Below are positions 4,994-6,628 of a stretch of 6,628 bases of DNA, piece by piece. Each line of letters starts with the position of its first letter. Position 1 is the first letter of the stretch. The notes beneath the pieces were generated by a model. The model was given only the letters and a program-made list of their open reading frames with translations, was not told the DNA's origin and did no database searches. Position numbers and translations under genes: made by a program. This DNA comes from JAFAVN01 sp036378375 (GTDB taxonomy: Bacteria > Verrucomicrobiota > Verrucomicrobiia > Chthoniobacterales > JAFAMB01): NCBI GenBank assembly GCA_036378375.1, contig DASUWQ010000536.1, forward strand, positions 1-6,628. The letters run 5' to 3'.

Positions 4994-5276
4994 GTTTTGT
5001 TTTTGTTATGAAGAATGGCCGGAAGTTCCGGTCGGTCACACCGGATTTCCGCAAAGCCCGGAATCTTACGCCGACGGTTGAGCTGACGATTTATCCGGCA
5101 TTGCTCAACTCCGTACGAGCGAAATCTCTATAGCCGCTCGATTCCCAACTAAATGTCGCTCCTACGGAGCTTCTCGCCTTTTTTGGCGTCGCAAGCTATA
5201 AAGATCAGGCTCCTCCAGAGCCGTTCATCAAGCAGGTACTACGCACGGTCCGATCCAGAGTTTACCGGGCTCGGTG
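4994..5276. other. Non-coding stretch between comM and propeller gene
   Basis: With the comM upstream palindrome this makes a 323-bp gap with no credible gene. It contains a near-perfect palindrome CCGGAA-G-TTCCGG (5019-5031), followed by another CCGGATTTCCG-like string, and then a cluster of short repeats and hairpins (5109-5222, listed separately). The last 50 bp before the propeller stop codon show nothing I can name. Unlike the other gene gaps, there is no AGGAG-family arm here. Confidence 0.6.
5109..5222. repeat. GCTCCTACGGAGC-type hairpin repeat cluster
   Basis: Several related units lie here. CTCCGTACGAGCGAAAT (5109-5125) is an inverted copy of ATGTCGCTCCTACGGAG (5153-5169), 15 of 17 bases paired, with a 27-bp loop. 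The second unit is also a small hairpin by itself, GCTCC-TAC-GGAGC (5158-5170). CGCC-TTTTTT-GGCG follows (5175-5188), then a third related unit GGCTC-CTCCA-GAGCC (5208-5222). TCGCTCCTACGGAGC-like units are, from memory, a recurring intergenic repeat in Verrucomicrobiota and Bacteroidota-type genomes. The cluster lies downstream of the propeller gene and could help end its transcript, but there is no T-run after a GC stem. Confidence 0.65.
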
Positions 5277-6446
5277 TCAGGGGAAATTTCCGCGTTGTCC
5301 GTGCGTCGGCGGAACGATCGATATCGCGCTAGGTGTAGTAACCGGGATCGTGGCTACAACGGTGTCGCTGGCGGCGTTAATCACTGAAACGCTGTCGCTG
5401 CCTTGATTTGAAACGTAGACATACGCGCCATCTGGCGTCACGGCCACTCCGCCAGGGCTGGTTCCAACCGAGACGGTTTTTACTATTGTATTGGTAGCGG
5501 TGTCGAGCACTGAAACGCTGTTGCTCCCTAGATTCGAGACATAAGCGTGCCTTCCGTTCGGCGACATCGCTATTCCATCGACGGTATTCGCAGAGGACGC
5601 CGGTTCAACTACAACGGTTTGCGTTACGCTGTTGGTCGCGGTATCGATGATCTCTACGATTTCTGGGAAGGAGGGCGTACCGTTATACAAGACATACGGG
5701 ACATAGACGTGTCTTCCGTCCGGGGTGATGGCGATCGCGTTATCCTCCCCATAGGTAGGCAACGTAATCGTGGACCCTATGGATCCATGGTTGAATACTA
5801 AGACCTGGGGGACGACAACATCTGAGTCCCAATTCGCAAAGTAAGCGGTTTTCCCATGGGGGCGAAAGACGATCCCAGGGACGAATCCTTTGCCCGGGCT
5901 GGCGGCCACCACTTTGTTGGTGGTGGTATCGATAATCCAGAAAGCAAAATATACGGATTCCGGATGATTACAGTCGAGAGCGTTACTCGAACAAAGCCCG
6001 GTTGTTACATAGAGATGTTTCCCGTTCGGTGTAACGGCGATCGCGCTGGAATTTGTGTTCAGACTAACCCCGGTCGAGACGAGTGCGACGTCTAACGGAA
6101 TCGTAGCCACAACCTCGTCATCGCGAGCGTCGATCACGGAAATGTTAAACACAAGATCCGAAGTGCTGGGCCCAAAGGCATAGACGTGTTTGCCATTCGG
6201 GGAGACCGCTGTGGGCAGGGATGGGCCCGGGATCAAATCCACTACCTTGTTCTCGCGTGTATCGATCACCGAAATCCCGTTGCTGCTGGTGACATAGACC
6301 AAGTACTGTGCGGTCCAACCAATCATCTTGTCTGGCCAAGCCGCTAGACTTAGGCCCAAGGCCAAGATCGCGCATCGGCCGATTTGACGATTCGTTCGCA
6401 CATCCCGGTGGAGATTGCCGGGGAGAAGAGAGCAAATAGATAACAT
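5277..6446 (-). CDS. Secreted seven-bladed YVTN/YncE-type beta-propeller protein
   Basis: The product is 389 aa built almost entirely of repeats of about 40-55 residues with the pattern (A/G)(I/V)A(V/M)(T/S)P(N/D)G(K/R)H(V/L/A)Y(V)...(V/I)xx(I/V/L)(D/N)xxxxxV. I count seven: repeat motifs start near residues 80, 136, 191, 237, 291 and 333, and the N-terminal YLVYVTSSNGISVIDTRENK (48-67) combines with the C-terminal AISIVPP (374-380) to close the ring. The export signal is a basic segment (R17-R24) then a hydrophobic AILALGLSLAA (26-36). Two cysteines (C152, C159) in a blade-3 loop may form a disulfide. Family members are extracytoplasmic; functions range from adhesion and DNA binding to unknown, so none is assigned. 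The ATG at 6446 gives an unusually long basic N-terminus; a GTG at 6401 (residue 16) would give a more normal signal peptide. No Shine-Dalgarno motif is seen at either. Confidence 0.88.
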   Translation of the reverse strand: MLSICSLLPGNLHRDVRTNRQIGRCAILALGLSLAAWPDKMIGWTAQYLVYVTSSNGISVIDTRENKVVDLIPGPSLPTAVSPNGKHVYAFGPSTSDLVFNISVIDARDDEVVATIPLDVALVSTGVSLNTNSSAIAVTPNGKHLYVTTGLCSSNALDCNHPESVYFAFWIIDTTTNKVVAASPGKGFVPGIVFRPHGKTAYFANWDSDVVVPQVLVFNHGSIGSTITLPTYGEDNAIAITPDGRHVYVPYVLYNGTPSFPEIVEIIDTATNSVTQTVVVEPASSANTVDGIAMSPNGRHAYVSNLGSNSVSVLDTATNTIVKTVSVGTSPGGVAVTPDGAYVYVSNQGSDSVSVINAASDTVVATIPVTTPSAISIVPPTHGQRGNFP

Positions 6447-6480
6447 GGGTCGTATAAGAGTTAATATGACTTATAGGATG
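6447..6480 (-). promoter_or_regulatory. AT-rich candidate promoter with inverted repeat upstream of propeller gene
   Basis: TATAAG (6453-6458) and CTTATA (6470-6475) form a 6-bp inverted repeat around an 11-bp AT-rich centre, in otherwise GC-rich surroundings. On the - strand a TTATAC-like -10 box lies about 7-12 bp before the ATG, which would fit a leaderless or near-leaderless transcript. There is no convincing -35 box. Weak evidence only. Confidence 0.35.
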
Positions 6481-6501
6481 AAATGGGAATGGGGCCGGGC
6501 G

Positions 6502-6628
6502 TCAACCGGCAGTGTTCCAGGAACCGGTACCAGCGCCGCCGATCCAGGTTGCGACTTGGGCCTGCGTGGTGAGTGCTGCTAGGCATAGCCTGCCCAGCAG
6601 CGTTGGGGGATATTCCAACGAAAAGGGG
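6502..6628 (-). pseudogene. Possible truncated N-terminus of a secreted autotransporter-repeat type protein
   Basis: Reading on the - strand from the window edge, one frame is open for 41 codons and stops at TGA (complement of 6502-6504). Its translation has a hydrophobic signal-like stretch LLGRLCLAALTTQAQ followed by VATWIGGAGTGSWNTAG and the stop. The pattern W-x-G-G-x-G-x-G-x-W-x-x-x-x-N-W just after a signal peptide is, from memory, how many large autotransporter-associated beta-strand repeat proteins of Verrucomicrobiota begin. Here the frame ends exactly where N-W would be expected, and no continuation is apparent in the other frames before the propeller gene. It could be a decayed gene remnant, a frameshifted copy or chance. 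The start lies beyond the window, so it is uncertain. Confidence 0.35.

Noticed and set aside
5019..5031. CCGGAA-G-TTCCGG as an intrinsic terminator
   Set aside because: The stem is short and neither strand has a T-run after it; it lies upstream of comM and far from the propeller stop.
4851..5054. 67-codon open frame on the - strand overlapping the comM start
   Set aside because: It overlaps the comM start in another frame and has no domain or start signal.
1..6628. tRNA, rRNA or riboswitch
   Set aside because: No cloverleaf, rRNA-like or recognisable riboswitch core was seen on either strand; this was by eye only.

Overview
The window reads as a chromosomal stretch from a free-living, probably soil-dwelling bacterium with moderately high GC. 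It has six protein-coding genes: one partial gene entering from the left on the + strand, and five complete genes in a row on the - strand. I lean towards Verrucomicrobiota (Chthoniobacter/Spartobacteria-like), with Acidobacteriota as the alternative. The reasons are the style of the intergenic repeats (TCTGCG arrays, GCTCCTACGGAGC units, GGAGTTC/GGAGTC arrays), the lack of Shine-Dalgarno motifs in front of every visible start, and an N-terminal fragment at the right edge that resembles large secreted autotransporter-repeat proteins. This placement is inference; there is no rRNA or other clean marker here.

Layout, left to right: the C-terminal end of a LysE/RhtB-type exporter (+, 1-231); a 203-bp convergent gap filled with two repeat types; a zinc-dependent medium-chain dehydrogenase (-, 435-1475); a 241-bp gap made of a long inverted repeat; a GNAT acetyltransferase (-, 1717-2229); a 202-bp gap with a second inverted repeat with 26-bp arms; an exported DUF4412-like protein with a low-complexity tail (-, 2432-3223); a 203-bp gap with a third inverted repeat; a ComM/YifB AAA+ ATPase (-, 3427-4953) with a palindrome directly against its start codon; a 323-bp non-coding stretch with several short hairpins; a secreted seven-bladed YVTN/YncE-type beta-propeller (-, 5277-6446); and a right-hand edge holding a probable broken N-terminus of a secreted protein (-, 6502-6628).

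The genes do not form an obvious pathway. Gaps of 200 bp or more between the co-directional genes, each with its own repeat structure, argue against a tight operon. Natural-transformation recombination (ComM), small-molecule export, redox metabolism, acetylation and two exported proteins are housekeeping or accessory functions that happen to be neighbours.

The most interesting signal is between the genes. Five of the six genes have a repeat arm starting, ending or overlapping within about 0-7 bp of their stop codon. In the four cases of the AGGAG-rich family, the arm is in the same orientation relative to transcription (coding strand AAGGAGTC/TTCAGGAG). Three of these are the proximal half of long inverted repeats whose other half lies upstream of the next start codon. 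This looks like a dispersed, degenerating, hairpin-forming repeat family with a strong preference for gene ends.
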